Both the position numbers and the translations under genes were made by a program. From contig JAMKCF010000008.1 in assembly GCA_023634235.1 (NCBI GenBank), forward strand, positions 1,617,001-1,681,000: a stretch of DNA of 64,000 bases. The letters run 5' to 3'. Numbering within the stretch: position 1 is the first letter of the stretch; each line of letters opens with the position of its first letter. Origin of the DNA: Pisaster brevispinus. Taxonomy: Eukaryota > Echinodermata > Asteroidea > Forcipulatida > Asteriidae. Shown here piece by piece: positions 33,871 to 46,700 of this stretch. The notes beneath the pieces are model-generated. The model did no database searches. It worked only from the letters and a program-made list of their open reading frames with translations, and had not been told where the DNA came from.

Positions 33871-35091
33871 ATGTCTGGCCGTGGTCGCCAATCCATAGAC
33901 TATGTCAAACCCCGTGAACCAAGCTTTTTGACGAAATTTAAGCAGCAAGCAGGTTACAAAGAAGGGCCAAACGTTGATACAAAGGTAATTTCATGATTTG
34001 GGTTGGTAAGCTAATCTGTACTTCTAAAATAAGTTATACTTGTGTAGTCGAGTGATCACAAGCCTTGTGTTGTAATTTTAGTGATGTAGATAAGAAAACA
34101 AGTTTTCTCACTTGTGACATGGCTAGATTTCCTGCAGTATCTCGTCAGTGCCTGTGTTTAGGTGTTTTACCCATTTAATTATAAACAACTTTTTTGATAA
34201 TCTTTTTTCTAATTTTTTGTTTATATTATAACATTGATATTGATAACAATTTGTCATGTTGTACTCATTTGTAATCAATTCTGCATGAATTTTCTTGAGC
34301 AGGTATTTATTCATATTGGAGTCTGGTTTTATACTTTTTAAGGGAAAGTTTTTGCTATAAAGTACTCACCCTGTACGTAGTCGTAGTTGTCTTGTTTTTA
34401 TTTATTTATATTTGCATGTAGTTTTTAAAAAAGAAATTCTCTTGTTTTGCCTTGGATTTGCCTTTTTTTACCATTTTAAAATTTTTGAATTTTATGTGCA
34501 CAATTTGATGCAATTTTGTCTCTGGCAACAAGTTTGAGTTTTAGTAAAACCATGAATAAATTAATAATAATAAGGCCTTTGAATGTCTGACTATTTAATT
34601 GTGTATCCATTGCTACATTGTAGAGAGAAGTTCCTACATTTGATGAAGATGATGACCGACCAGAAGAAGATGATGAGAAGCCAACTGTCGTTGTACTCCG
34701 TGAGGGAGATTTGACCCAAGAGGAAGTCGATAAACACACTCAAGATAAAGGGACATCTGGTAAGGTTTTTGGTTGCATTATTTCTCTCCCTTGGTTCAAT
34801 GTATTTGCAGATGTTTGAATTTATGAGAGAAAATAAAGACATTCCACTCTGACTAAGTTTCTATCTTTGTTCTCTCAAGATGACAACACATCAACATCAG
34901 CTGGAAAAATCCTCTTCAAGAAACCTGTTAAGCGACCTACCGAGGAAAGTACAACATCCGATCTCAATGTGACCTCCAGCAAGAAAAAGAAAACCAGCCG
35001 AGACAAGAAGAAAGGATCAGGAGGCGAGAGGAAAGAAGTGAAGAACAAATCTTTGCTATCATTCGGTGACGAGGAGGAAGAAGGGACCTGA
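33871..35091 (+). CDS. KIAA1143: KIAA1143 homologue (DUF4604-type protein), function unknown
   Basis: Three coding exons, 33871-33984, 34624-34759 and 34880-35091, give 153 residues (human 154). Exon 1 encodes the conserved start with YVKPREPSFLTKFKQQAGYK-EGP-VDTK, matching the human [23 protein letters not shown] block. Exon 2 encodes an acidic stretch followed by VVVLREGDLTQEEV (human VVVLKKGDLSVEEV). Exon 3 carries KILFKKPVKRP, a lysine-rich tract (SSKKKK) and the C-terminal LLSFGDEEEE. All junctions have consensus GT/AG and keep frame. Charge and composition suggest a small, largely disordered protein; the lysine clusters could act as a nuclear signal (inference). No biochemical function is established for the family. 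It is divergent from KIF15 and shares its 5' region. Confidence 0.95.
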
Positions 35092-35107
35092 CGGAAACAA
35101 TGAAAAC

Positions 35108-35556
35108 AATTTTCACTTTACCTTGAAGAACTTGTCACTGAATTTGTCCTGAGCTTTTAATATGAGGTTTTGCAACTTGTTCCAAAGGAGTCTTCAGTCT
35201 TGATGCCCAAAACGTTGTTTGATTTGATTTTAAAAACTTAAAAGAAATAAACTTTTCATACAAGATAGCAATAGTCTGATTCCTTCCTTACTATAAGTAC
35301 TTTTTGGTAAGAAAACTGGTTTGTGTTTAACACCACAAATAGTGAATCTTACGTGTCCTTTGAAGAACTTCTCACTGAATAAATTTATCTTAAGCTTTTG
35401 GAAACAAGTTTCTGCAAGTACTGCCCCAGAATTCTTGTCCCAAAAATGTTGCATTGATTTGTGTTTCAAAACTTAAAATATACAATTATTTCATTTCATG
35501 AAAATTATGGTTTGAATCCTCACTAAAAGTACTTCTGTGTTCGAAAACTGGTTTGG
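35108..35556 (+). repeat. Tandem duplication of the KIAA1143 3' region
   Basis: Copy 1 (35108-35330) and copy 2 (about 35340-35556) share, in order, TTGAAGAACTT-TCACTGAAT, GAGCTTTT/AAGCTTTT, a GTTGTTTGATTTG/GTTGCATTGATTTG block, AAAACTTAAAA, and AAGTACTT---GAAAACTGGTTT. Spacing of matching blocks is 232-237 bp. Divergence is substantial, so the duplication is not recent. Confidence 0.65.
35246..35251 (+). terminator. KIAA1143 polyadenylation signal
   Basis: AATAAA 155 nt after the stop codon. A second, related copy of this 3' region follows downstream but has lost the hexamer at the equivalent place. Confidence 0.7.
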
Positions 35557-35572
35557 GGAAGAACACCTGAGT

Positions 35573-35909
35573 TAAGCCTGTGCCGGTTACATGGTTAACC
35601 AACCGATCGTCCAGTTTCACATTTACATTTTTACGGTTCGAATAACTAGATATATTTGCTAGACAGTGCCGCAAAACACAAACCACAATGCGATCACGAT
35701 GTATACAATGCACAATACATGCAAAACACAAGCAATTACATTGTTTCCAATTTGTATGATATTGCATGATTTTGATCACATGCGCGGTTGTGTTAATGAT
35801 TTTTTAAAACTCTTAATTCGTTTTTTTGAAACAGACGGTTACACATGTAACCGACCGTTTCAGAAATGGTTACACGCCTACAAAAATAACCGTAAACGCA
35901 CAGGCTTAT
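35573..35909. mobile_element. MITE with TAAGCCTGTGC ends
   Basis: Inverted ends TAAGCCTGTGCCGGTTA and AACCGTAAACGCACAGGCTTA bracket ~335 bp with internal ACGGTTACACATGTAACCG palindromic sequence. There is no coding capacity. Target duplication is not clear. Confidence 0.65.
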
Positions 35910-35999
35910 TCTAAATTACACTGTTCATTCTCAAATTGAACACTACAAATCATGAGACAGGAAATAGCAAAATTATGTTTGTACATTTTATAGTCATAA

Positions 36000-36530
36000 T
36001 TTATTATATTCACCTTTAAATTTACATTTGTTTTTTCCTTTAATAATAGAAGTATCTGCAGAAGCATTTTTAACATTAAATATAACGACATATTCACATT
36101 TATATCCATTTGGTGTTTTTTGTAGTTACATGAGTTCTACTTCAAAAGAATTTTATGCAGATAGTCGTTATCATTTACAGCTGTCTGAAAGCCACATCTC
36201 CTTCACCAAGTGTTCCAGTTTGCTTTGTCTACATCCCCATGTGCAGCATGCAATATCCGTGCAACATAGTAAGGTGCGGCAAGCCTTTCTGAAGTTAAAA
36301 GTTAAAATCAAGAACATCCTGGAATGTGAATCTTTCTCGAGTGATATTTGCATAAAACAAAATGTTTGAATTCAACATATTGCGCTTCTCTGCTGACAAC
36401 AAAAGAGCCTTAATCCCAGTTTCATTTTACAAGAGGTGTGTTATCTACTTTCTTAAAGCTGTTGTATCAAGGAGATTTGCACAGCAAAGAAAATCTTGCT
36501 TAGTAAATATTTTCAATTTACATTAGTTGC
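36000..36530. other. Intergenic, nothing recognised
   Basis: Open frames on both strands near 36030-36370 overlap each other and match no family I know. AATAAT-rich flanks; no repeat identified. Confidence 0.4.
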
Positions 36531-36534
36531 AACG

Positions 36535-36700
36535 ACAGCCCAATATCATAAAGCTGTTAAGCAGGAAATGCTGCTTAGCAAATTTCTTTTCCAAACAAAT
36601 GAAGTGGGTACCACTCACAACAATGTGAACTTTGTGGCATTTTGGCAAGAAACCTACATCTGAAAAGCAGGTTCTTGCTCTTGTAGAGGATTTATGAAAT
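36535..36700. mobile_element. Foldback MITE, CAATTTCATAGAGCTGCTT family (diverged)
   Basis: Left end GCCCAATATCATAAAGCTGTTAAGCAG and core CTGCTTAGCAAATT match the family; the right end (TTATGAAATCG) is degraded. It abuts the dispersed repeat at 36715. Confidence 0.6.
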
Positions 36701-36714
36701 CGTTCCGGTAAGTA

Positions 36715-36930
36715 GGTAAGTTGAAATGATGGCATTTCCACCTTTTGGTAACCCCTGGAGTTGTAGATTTCAATGAGCTTCTGGGAACAGTATCCTCAGT
36801 GCTAGAGAAGTAGATCAGAGAGCCTGACTTCTATGTACCTGAAGAAAATGGAGGCAGTTATAGTTCACTGGGCAGACCTGTAGTGTCTGAAGTCAGATAA
36901 GTGCCTCGGATTTCTCATCCCTGACAAACC
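36715..36930 (+). repeat. Dispersed ~250-bp repeat, copy 3
   Basis: Closely matches 27415-27670 over GGCATTTCCACCTTTTGGTA, GATTTCAATGAGCTTCTGGG and AGTAGATCAGAGAGC. Confidence 0.7.
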
Positions 36931-36939
36931 CACACACAA

Positions 36940-39150
36940 CCAAATTGAGACTGGAAGTCGGACTCCTGTTTGCATGCTACCGAAGCAAACCAAGAAAGAT
37001 TTACATTGTCTTTAAAAACATTCCATATCTGCTTAATCCCATGCATACATTTGCAACTAATCTTAGAGGAACAAAACTTGACATCAAAGGTACTGGTTGA
37101 GTTTTCTAGTGAACAAAAATAGCAATCACTGTGAGATTAATTTGTTTACTATACAAAAATCGATAAATGCCATAAACATTGTATGAATCTTTTTAAAGTA
37201 TTTACACTAATTGTTATTAACAAAAAATCTGAAAATACTGACTATTTTTGTTTATAATTTTGACTGTTGCAACGTACCAGTAATCGTCAAGTCTAAAAAT
37301 GTTAAGTTTGTAATAAATATAGTCAATCTAGGGACCGGGAGTTGGGTGTCTGGAGTAATAAACTTTGGGAATGATTTTTTTAACATACATTTGAAAGGCA
37401 ATTACCAATTCTAACTTGGGGAAAAAGTGTGGTACTCCAGCACTTGATTTTGGATAAAATCCACAAGAAAGCAGGACTTGTAGCTCATAATTTTTACTGG
37501 ACTACAATTATTTTCATGAGGCCAGACTCAAATGAGAAAAGACATGAAAGGACCAAAATCAAAATGATAACACATTTTTAACATTGGCCTATCAACTGTT
37601 TTGTTTTGTGAGAAGAGCAGATTGATCTCATTTGTCATTTGGGTAAGTAGACTTTGATACTCAACAGAATTGAAAGATATTTATCAGACTCAAAGTCAAC
37701 ATTTAAACATCATTTTAAAAATATATATTTACTGAATTGAAAAAAACCCAACAACAACCAGACTTGTCCAATTGTGAGTTTACTAGCCTGGGGTCTGTGG
37801 CCCAGTGTAAATTCCAAGCCCTGTACTCCACCAAGGTGAAACAATGTTTATTGGATTGGGATGGATTTGGGAATATTTTGTGCATGTCTGGCCTTCATCC
37901 AACAGAATCTTGCGAAGCCATCAAACAAACAAAAAGAGAAGAAAAGTTTTTTTTGACAAGTCCCTGAAGAAGGGCCCAACTGTTACCCCTATGAAATGCT
38001 GTAGACTTTCGGGCAGTTACTTGATGTTGTCACAAAAGAGGGGAAAATATAGTCAAGAATGATTTTCAAGTTATGAATGTCAACAGAGGACAAACACTTC
38101 ATGAGAGCAATATAACATGCAACATCTCAAAAAGTATGAGAGGTAAAATAAAAAACTAGCACACCGTGCTGTCTATAAACAAACTGCTCAATTGGAAAAT
38201 GTGCTAAGCAGAGAAGTAATTTGAGTTAGCAGAAACAGGGGTGTGTTTTCGTGGCTGTATATAACCAATAACTGTTTCGGTCATTGGCCAGTGCTTAACT
38301 GATGTCCGCCAAAACGACCGCCAAAATGCAACGCTGGTAATCAGCCACCAAGACATATGATACATACAGTTTTGTTCCCTGGTTCCTTCTTCACTTTTGA
38401 AAAGTAGTAATAAATCAGGCCATAAAAGCTCAAGAGGTTGCTTAGCACACAAATGATTTACCGCTAAGCAGCTCTACGACAATGGGTGTCATTGTCCTTA
38501 CGTGTCTTGTCCGTGCATCACTTCCCCTCGTAAAAAATCCAAAGGATTATTTCCCCAAAAAAGACACCTCCTTACTGGAGAATCATTGCCTTGCCCTCTG
38601 ACATCACTGCCATCCTGCCTTCCAAACTGTATTTATAGAATAATATGTGATTAACTACTATTTTCTAACCTTTCTTAATAAAGAATAAAGCATGATTATA
38701 GGTATTCCAATACCAGTATATCGAGTCCGTGTTATTTTTAAAAGACTTATCAAAACAAATGCTGCTTCAAATACCTGGTTTTATTTCTGTTTCCCTATTA
38801 GGTGGAAATACAGAGATTACGAAAACAGTGCACAGGTTCCAGGAAGAGAACAGTAATTCCTAACATTTCAAGAAACGTAAAATTTACCTCTGAAAATTTT
38901 CCCCTGAAAAAGTGGCTTCGTTTTTTGAGGTAAAACTGCGAAATGATTTTGCAAGTGATAACAGCTGCCCGGTTGTACCAGAAATGGATTGGATGTTGTA
39001 CGGGAGAGGTTCAAAGTAACATTTTGATTGTAAACTAATAAGAGATGACAACTCTATGGTTGCTGAAAGACTGCATTCTGTTCTTATCTACACTTAATTT
39101 TACAGTGACATGCTGTGATGTCAGTGCAAAGCATTTAAAAACCCTAACCT
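36940..39150. other. Intergenic, no gene recognised
   Basis: Mostly AT-rich. A partial foldback-like piece lies near 38190-38480 (CTAAGCAGAGAAGT ... CGCTAAGCAGCTCTACGAC). Otherwise I see no gene, RNA or clear repeat. Confidence 0.45.
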
Positions 39151-39154
39151 CCTT

Positions 39155-39335
39155 GGGCCAATTTCAAAGAACAGCTTAAGCATAAAATATTGCTTAACAA
39201 ATATCTGCTTAGCAAAGCGTTGCAGGAAACCAGTCACAAATGGTATATGTGACATTGCAATTTGGCTGGTCATCGTATTCTGGTGAGCAAAAATTGTTTT
39301 TGGCTTTAAGCTCTAGGAAATTGAACCCTAGTGCT
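39155..39335. mobile_element. Foldback MITE, CAATTTCATAGAGCTGCTT family
   Basis: Ends GGGCCAATTTCAAAGAACAGCTTAAGC and GCTCTAGGAAATTGAACCC; core CTGCTTAGCAAAG, AAACCAGTCACAAATGGTAT, TTTGGCTGGTCA. Confidence 0.7.
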
Positions 39336-39411
39336 TTTAGCTAGAGACTCTACGAAATCCTCCACTCTATGGTAACTCATGCTCAACACCCAAATGTTTG
39401 GACTTGGACAA

Positions 39412-39600
39412 GATTGTGCAGTCAGGTTGGCTCTGTTATTTCTTCCCTGCCTTTCACCATTGTGGACTTCGGTTCGATTCCCGGATCAAAGCCTTCCACA
39501 TAGATTGGGTTTTCAGTCCCTACCTGACTGCCTGGTTTTTCCCTCTTTGGGGTTTTTCTCCCATGCTTAAAACTGACATTTTTTCATTGTCTTCCATGTA
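39412..39600 (+). mobile_element. tRNA-derived SINE, 5' part only
   Basis: Matches the head of the SINE at 30225: TTTCTTCCCTGCCTTTCACC, GGTTCGATTCCC, ATTGGGTTTTCAGTCCCTACCTG, CCCTCTTTGGGGTTTTTCTCCC. The shared 3' body is missing. Confidence 0.7.
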
Positions 39601-39646
39601 AAAAGTTGATGTGATGTTTCCATTAGCGTGCTTAGCTGACTATATC

Positions 39647-39679
39647 ATTCAGATTCAGATTGAGATTCAGATTCAGATG
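39647..39679. repeat. (ATTCAG)n microsatellite
   Basis: Five to six hexamer copies with one variant (ATTGAG). Confidence 0.8.
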
Positions 39680-40057
39680 CCTGCTCCAAGAAGAAGCAGT
39701 TGTTATTTGGGCTTGCAATCCCAAATCCCAAAGTCAGACAATTTCCTGAATTTCACATGTATTTTGGAGGGTTACGGTTTTCACAAAGACAACCTTTACA
39801 TGTTTACTTTTACCTGTTTCAAAATACACTGATTCTTGCTAAAAACCTTCCCTGATATACAAACAAACCATATGTTAAGAGATACAGTTTTGCATGCAGC
39901 CTCTTCAAAACACATGAATTATGCAACAAATGTTATTAACTAATCAAGCTACAATGCTTTTGAACCGACACGGCAAAACATACTGCCATTCCTACATTTG
40001 AGTAATCGTCCAAACAACCGATGACCCTGTCCGCTGTACACGCATTGCTGTACACTC

Positions 40058-40242
40058 CATGGCCCAATTTTATGGAGCTGCTTAAGCACAAATATGAGCC
40101 AAATACAACACAATATTTGGTAAAGGTTAACAACTAAAATACCACGTCATATGTAATGCTTGCAACTGGTATCCTGTTATTTTTTGCTGAGCAGAAACAA
40201 GTTTTGTCTGCTTAACCAGCTGTTTGAAAATTGGCCAAGATG
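40058..40242. mobile_element. Foldback MITE, CAATTTCATAGAGCTGCTT family
   Basis: Ends TGGCCCAATTTTATGGAGCTGCTTAAGC and GCTTAACCAGCTGTTTGAAAATTGGCCA form an inverted pair. Next to another copy at 40296. Confidence 0.75.
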
Positions 40243-40295
40243 GGATTTGTTCCAACTATAGCTTGGAGAGTATCATCTTACTTTGGGCAGAGCAG

Positions 40296-40484
40296 GGCAA
40301 GATTTCATAGAAGCTGCTTAAGCACAAAAAGTAGCTAAGCACAACAAAATCTTGCTTACCAGAATAAGTTTACCAGCCAAAAAACATGTCACATGTACTA
40401 TCTGTAGATGGTATCTTGTTTATTTTTGCTGAGCAGAAAATTGTCCAGCAATATTTTCTGTAAGCACCTCCATGAAATTGAGCC
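40296..40484. mobile_element. Foldback MITE, CAATTTCATAGAGCTGCTT family
   Basis: Best internal match to the family consensus: AGCTGCTTAAGCACAAAAAGTAGC, CTTGCTTACCAGAATAAG, TTTGCTGAGCAGAAAATTGT, ending CACCTCCATGAAATTGAGCC. Confidence 0.75.
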
Positions 40485-40630
40485 TTGTACCTTTAAATGA
40501 ACATTAGTCTGTATCTTTCTTACTTCATTTTTTTATTGTCGTCGTGTTGCTACTGTTGTGCAAGACTCCTGAAACTAACATCTCAGTCTCTGGTTTGGGA
40601 CTCTCTCTAACAATTCAATCTGTTTGTAAT

Positions 40631-40636
40631 TTTATT
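40631..40636 (-). terminator. Candidate TRAPPC8 polyadenylation signal
   Basis: TTTATT on the plus strand reads AATAAA in the direction of TRAPPC8, about 160 nt after its stop codon. Another match lies near 40530. Confidence 0.5.
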
Positions 40637-40792
40637 TTATTTTTACAGTTATGTTTTCTCATCATAATATTCTACTGTAGTTAATTATAGAAAATATCTG
40701 AACGTCTTCCTCAAAACACTTAAATTGAAAAAAAAAATAATAATTAAAAAGAAAGGTTTAAAATAACACGACCAAAGAATACTGTGTGTAAG

Positions 40793-43700
40793 CTATGATA
40801 CTGAAGCACCAACGATTGTCACTAGGCTAGGGGGTAACCTCTGCTGCAACACAAACCCTGACCTCTCACCTCCCGACCTCTTGGGCTCACCAGCGCCCTC
40901 TTGAGGTGACCTGGCGAGAACCCTTGTATTGGCCAGGTTATAGACTCCCGGGGCACTGAAACAGGCATGGAGTGGGGCCTGGTGGGGTGCGTGCGGGGGG
41001 AGAATCAACTTCTGGGTGATGTGGCCGACCCAGGTGAAGTCAGTTGAGCTTGTTGATGTTGTCCTCATGGGGTAGCTATCGGGTTGCGAGGCTGCCTTGT
41101 CCGTCATTGCACTAGATTAAATAAAAGAAATCAAATCTCACCAATCTCAGTCATATTAATATATCAGTTTGAATATCTGGAGTGTTTTTAGAACCATTTT
41201 ACCAGCCATTTCAAAGTCACAGGCTTCAAAGATCCAGTCAACAGTAGGCTGCGGCTTGCATAGTTGCGATGGTGCCCAGAAGGTTGTAACAAAAGTTTTA
41301 CCGGTAAAAGGGTGTAAAGCAATAAATTGTGTTTCAAGAAAACTGAGTGTGAGAGTTAGATTGGATTTCTGCAGTTCATAAGTCATTATAGGAAGGTTAA
41401 GTTATGCGTGGAAATAGGAAATATATGGGATACATCAGCAGCAAACATTTAACAATAATGCCAAACTTTTTCCAGGGGCCATTTTTGTGCTTACATCCGT
41501 CTGTTAAGGGGGAAAAAAAGGTGCTTTGTGTGTCTGCCTGGGCACATGACGTTATGATACTTTAAACTGGTGGCCAACCACTGTTGGTTACAAATGAAGA
41601 AAACAACTCCTCTATGCATCTCACTTGTTCATCATAACCGCTAACTCACCTTGTGTTGTCCTGGTCTGCTGTTTCTATGGCAAGCTCAACAGCAGTACTG
41701 GTACAGTTGTATAAATTCAGAGACACTGGTAATGTGCAGATTCTATGTTTAGAGGGGACAAACAAACATTAGAAAAGTTCAAATAGTACACAGAATTTAT
41801 AGGTTCAACTCTTCTTCCATTGGTAAGGATAGCTTTAAAAAAACAGCTTAAAATCTGTTGATCTTAAATCTGTGGAGAAGAAATTTGTGTAATTTCACAG
41901 ACATTAGTTGAATATGGACATCAATTTGGGAGGCGCGTGCCCCCATGCCCCCCTTTGTTCCACCACTGGAACATAAGTATTAATACTTTGATACTATTTG
42001 GATGAATTACCGGTCAGAAGGAAGTTATTAACCAGAAGGTGGCTGTCAAGAGTCGCACAAAATGAGAATCGCACCTAACTAAGAATTGTAAAAAATAAAT
42101 TTGAGTATAGAAACTGTAAATATAATCTTGAATGTGTCCGTATGGATTCATTATTGTGCTCTTGCCAGTCTTTTGTTCATGGCTACATTAAGAGAGTTAG
42201 CTGTGACAAGCACTATGAAAGAGGCATCAACAATCAGTATTTATGAGGTACCCAAGAATGCTTGTAACCATTTTGCTTTATTGCTAAATAAAACCCAGAT
42301 TGATCAACTTCAGCAGCTCCTACATGACGCCTGCCACTTGAATCAAAGCATGATATAATGGCCTGATCTTATCGAGTTGCTAAAGTCTGCACTAACAATG
42401 ACTATTGTCTGCTTCCAGGTCAGCCCAGCATTTCTGTTATTCGTTGGCAAGTCATTAAGTCAAACATGCACACAAATGCTTCATGCACAATGATTTGGCT
42501 ACTTTCAGCTCGAAGGCTGGAATATGTTTGTTTGAAAATTTTACAAAAAATCACTCATTTCATCGTTCAAAGACTTTCCTATGACAGCAACTGATCATTC
42601 TAAGGGCGTTAAAGATAGGGTCATATATATGTTTTTCTTGCCAAGGTAATACTGATTTATAGACCAAATTATCAAGAAAGATACAATAGAAGTCACATGA
42701 GAAAGTTTCAGGTGCAGTGCATCTCACCAAGTAAGTTTTTACGATCAGTAATTTTTCGAACATTTATTAATCTATGACCCTACCTTAAGGACTATGCAAA
42801 CAAAAGGAAAAAAAATCAAAATGGCTGCACCATGATGAAAGTCTAAAGCATGGTTTGTTTTTCCCCATTATGTCTGAGAACTTGAAAGCGGATCTAACCT
42901 CTTCTTGGTGAAATCATGCTCTTTGACCTCACTGTACTGGAGGCTGTATTTTAGAAGTTGACCCATGACCTCTGCACTGGGTTCCTTGTTGGCGAGCTCC
43001 GTCTCAGGGTCCTTGATTATCTTTAGGTTGGTGACTTCCCGGGGCCTCTGCAATTACCAGAAAAATTGAAATCCAATAAAAAATCATATATGCATGAATT
43101 AACAAACCAGCTTTTGTCTGGGTGCATTTTAAGGTGGCAGCTGTTGTCTTGACTTACCCTTGTAGCCTGCACAGTGGTTACTTCTTTCCCCATTGTTTCC
43201 ATAGTAATGTGATGCTGCCCAACGAGTGTATGATGGAAGCCCTCCTCATCAACAACGAAAGCCTGCATGACAAAAAGACAACAACTTTACAAATAAAGTA
43301 TACACCAACAATTCCAATTGATGTAAAAATAACTTTAGCAAAACCTATTCCAATTTCACATTGCAGCCTTAAGAGTTGCCTTTGAGATCAACAAATTTAC
43401 CCAGCCAGTTTCCCTTGTGGTTTATGACTGGAGATTTTTGAAATAAAAAGTCGCATCCCCTTAAGGTGATCCCTCTCCTGCCAACAAAGATATTGACAAA
43501 ATAAGGAGACCACCAACATAGGGCTAGATAGCTCAGTTGGTAGAGCCATGGCACATTAATCAGCAGGTCGCAAGTTCAAGTCCCGCTCTAGTCAATTTGT
43601 CTTTGTTCAAACCAAAATACACAAAACGTCACAATACAAATCTACAAATCTTCAATAGTGAAATCAAGCCACTCCTAAAATCTAACAATTTTTTTTTTTC

Positions 43701-46700
43701 AAACTCAATCATCATTGGTGATAAAAGTCCTGTCAAGTTACCTTCCACAGTACGATGAGGGTCAGCCCCGCCTTGACACAATCCTCCAGAGCCGTTTTGG
43801 TGTCGGTTACCATGGCAACGCCTGTCTCCTCAGTTGGGCTCATGGTGCTGGGTGTTGCCGTCTTGCTTGACGGTGTTAGCTCCAGGCTCCTCTTGCTGGG
43901 GTCAAAGGTCGAACGGAAGAAAAAGTCGGAGCAAGGAGTTGCCGAGCTATCCACCTAACACAAAAAATGAACAAAGAATTTTTATTTATTTCTTTTGAAA
44001 GAAAAAAATCTCTCCCCCTCATCAGTTTTATCAACCCTCCTACTGTCTGACCATTCAATATCATTCACTATGGTTTTGAATGATAGATGAATGCCAGCCT
44101 GCAAGATAATATCATGTGGTGAATGCATCTACACAGTACACATTCACAGTTAGTTCTGTGCACAGTTCTGCTGCCATGCAGCTGAATGTTTCAAATGGTT
44201 GGTCAACTTGCTGGGAAATATTACCAAGAGTGGAAGAGTTTCAAATGTGATCTGACAAGAGGCAAGGCAATGATGATCACAAATAGCACAGAAACAAAGG
44301 AAAGAGGTTTGATAGTAGTAGAAGACCTGATGCATATAACGTCATGTGAGTAGGGCGCACTCACCTAGAAGTCAAAAGAAGGTACCTCATTGGCCCATCC
44401 TTTATACAAGATGCGCGTTTTCCATTGTTTCATCACCGTTTTACTATAATGGAGGCTTGACGACATCAATGCGCAAGGTCCATATCAGCTTTCAAAAGGC
44501 AAAAATGGCCTTTCGGGTCACCCCCTAGCAGAGTATATTGGCTTCCTATTGGTTATCCTTTCATTTGGGTTGAAGGCATTCTAAGGTTTTCAAAAAGATT
44601 AATAAACCTACAGATGTGTGGTGGAAACTTTCCCCTAGGATCTAAACAAAAAGCCTTTGCAGTTGGGAGTTATTGGTTTTGTACGAACCAAAAACTGAGA
44701 CAGCTACTGCTTACAGCTGCCATGCACAGCCATGGGTTTGCTGCCAAGTTCATATTACAAATGGTCCGTAATCCATGCAAACATAGATTCCATTGCCAGA
44801 AAAAGAGTTAGGACTTACCCTTTGTTTCCCGAATGTAACACTTGTGAAGACCAGTTGTTCCTTTCCAGGATTCTCTGTGCAAAAAATAATACCATCAAAC
44901 AGTTGGTTGTGTGGTATGAGTGTTAACAGGTTTACTTGAATTTTGTATTTATGCAGAACTTTTGATAAAACTACCTCTTCACTGAATGAGAAGTAAGAGT
45001 TACAGCTCCGACGGCTGGTTTGAGTAACCCAGGGGTTAAATTTTAAGAAAATCTCCACTAGAAGTGTGAGAGCTCAGAACTTTCACTGGGCCGAAAAACT
45101 AATTTACAACAACTTAACTGTTCTTATGTATTATTACATTTTTTTTACCCTACACCGATGTATGTTAAATACTGTACATACTTAGTGCTTCCCCCTCCCT
45201 GCCAAGTCCTGTGCAAAAACAGCCACAGGCGTAGTACTCGGGTGAGATTTGAACCCGCAACCCCCTAGAGCAGATATCTTAACCAATAGATCTCTTGGAC
45301 TTTACAAAAACAAGATCAGTGTTGGTGCCATGGGTAGATGTGATGGAAAGCACCTACCTGTGGGACTCTGTCTGCACTTTGTAGCTTTGAAACACATTCT
45401 CTGTGATTCTCCTCCACTTATCTTTGGCTCTGTGGGGGAAAAAACCCATCAAATCATAAACAAATTAATATCTGAAATTAAGCTTAGTTTCATAGAGCTG
45501 TTGAGCAGGGCCCTCTTTCATAAAGCTATTAAGCAGAAATTACTGCTCAGCAAGCCAAGCAAAATATGAGCAGGGTACCTGTTGAAACAATGTAAACTTT
45601 ATGGAATTTTGGCTGGTTACCTGTATATGCAAAGCAAACTTTTTCTGTGCTTAGCAAAATGCTGTGTTTGCAGGCTTTATGAAATTGGGCCAAGAAAATA
45701 TTGCTTAACAGAATTCTCCTGGTAGCAGAAATTAGTGCAGAGCCGTCAATATACAACATACCTTATATGGCATCTTGGCTAGTCTTGGCTACAGCAACCA
45801 GCATGTGCCAAGCCAAAACTGGTATCAATGAAATTGGACTTTGAATTCTGGGTTTTCCTAGTACAACTCCTAATGTATTGGGTAATGGTGTGCACAAATG
45901 TTTGACTGCAACACAAACACCCTCAAAATTAGATTCATCACGGAAAAGCATGATAGACCAAACAAAAAACTTTCACCCGAATAAACGATACAGAGCAAAT
46001 GAAAGGATGTTTCCCATTTTTATGTTTTGATGACATTAAAATTTGAAACACAGACCTTGTATTGAAGAAAGTATCTTACCTTTGGTTAGAGTGTTAGGGT
46101 CGAGACTGTCAAGAGCCCATGTATTGCTGACGCAAGACACCTGTCCAATGCTGAACTCAATTATATGAGAATCGTGAACCTATCAGAAACAGAAAATGTG
46201 CAAAGTTTGGATTTCACCTCAAATACTTTAGTCAAGAATGTCTCAAACTTGGACAGTTCTTATTCCATTTAGGTCATTATTCAATTGAACCAACCATAAT
46301 TCCTACCACATTTGCCATAAAGAGACCACTTTACATATGTCAGGCACGTTCTAGGTGCAAAGAAACGCCCCATAGGCATATGCCCACAGTCCAGTGGACT
46401 GCCAGAACGTTCTGCTGGATTGCAACATTGTGCAGAACTATGGGAACATTCTTACATAGGAGAATATACACATTGGCATCTTGAAAGTTCAAATGGAACA
46501 CTGCTGGGGTCCAAAGGACTGGACCATGAATGCTCTTACCCTTCTAGCTTCTAAGACACTCCCTAACGCTGCACAGTGTGGACAGCGCCCTCTGTTGATG
46601 TTTTCAAGCATCTTACCTGATTCATGTTGTCAATGTCCAGACTGACAAGCAAGCTGGTTCCTGTGGCCTCAGCGTCTTGTCTCTTGCTGGAGTGCGCCCT

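Noticed and set aside
36028..36369. 113-codon plus-strand frame upstream of TRAPPC8's 3' end
   Set aside because: Overlaps an equally open minus-strand frame, has no recognisable domain and no promoter or splice support.
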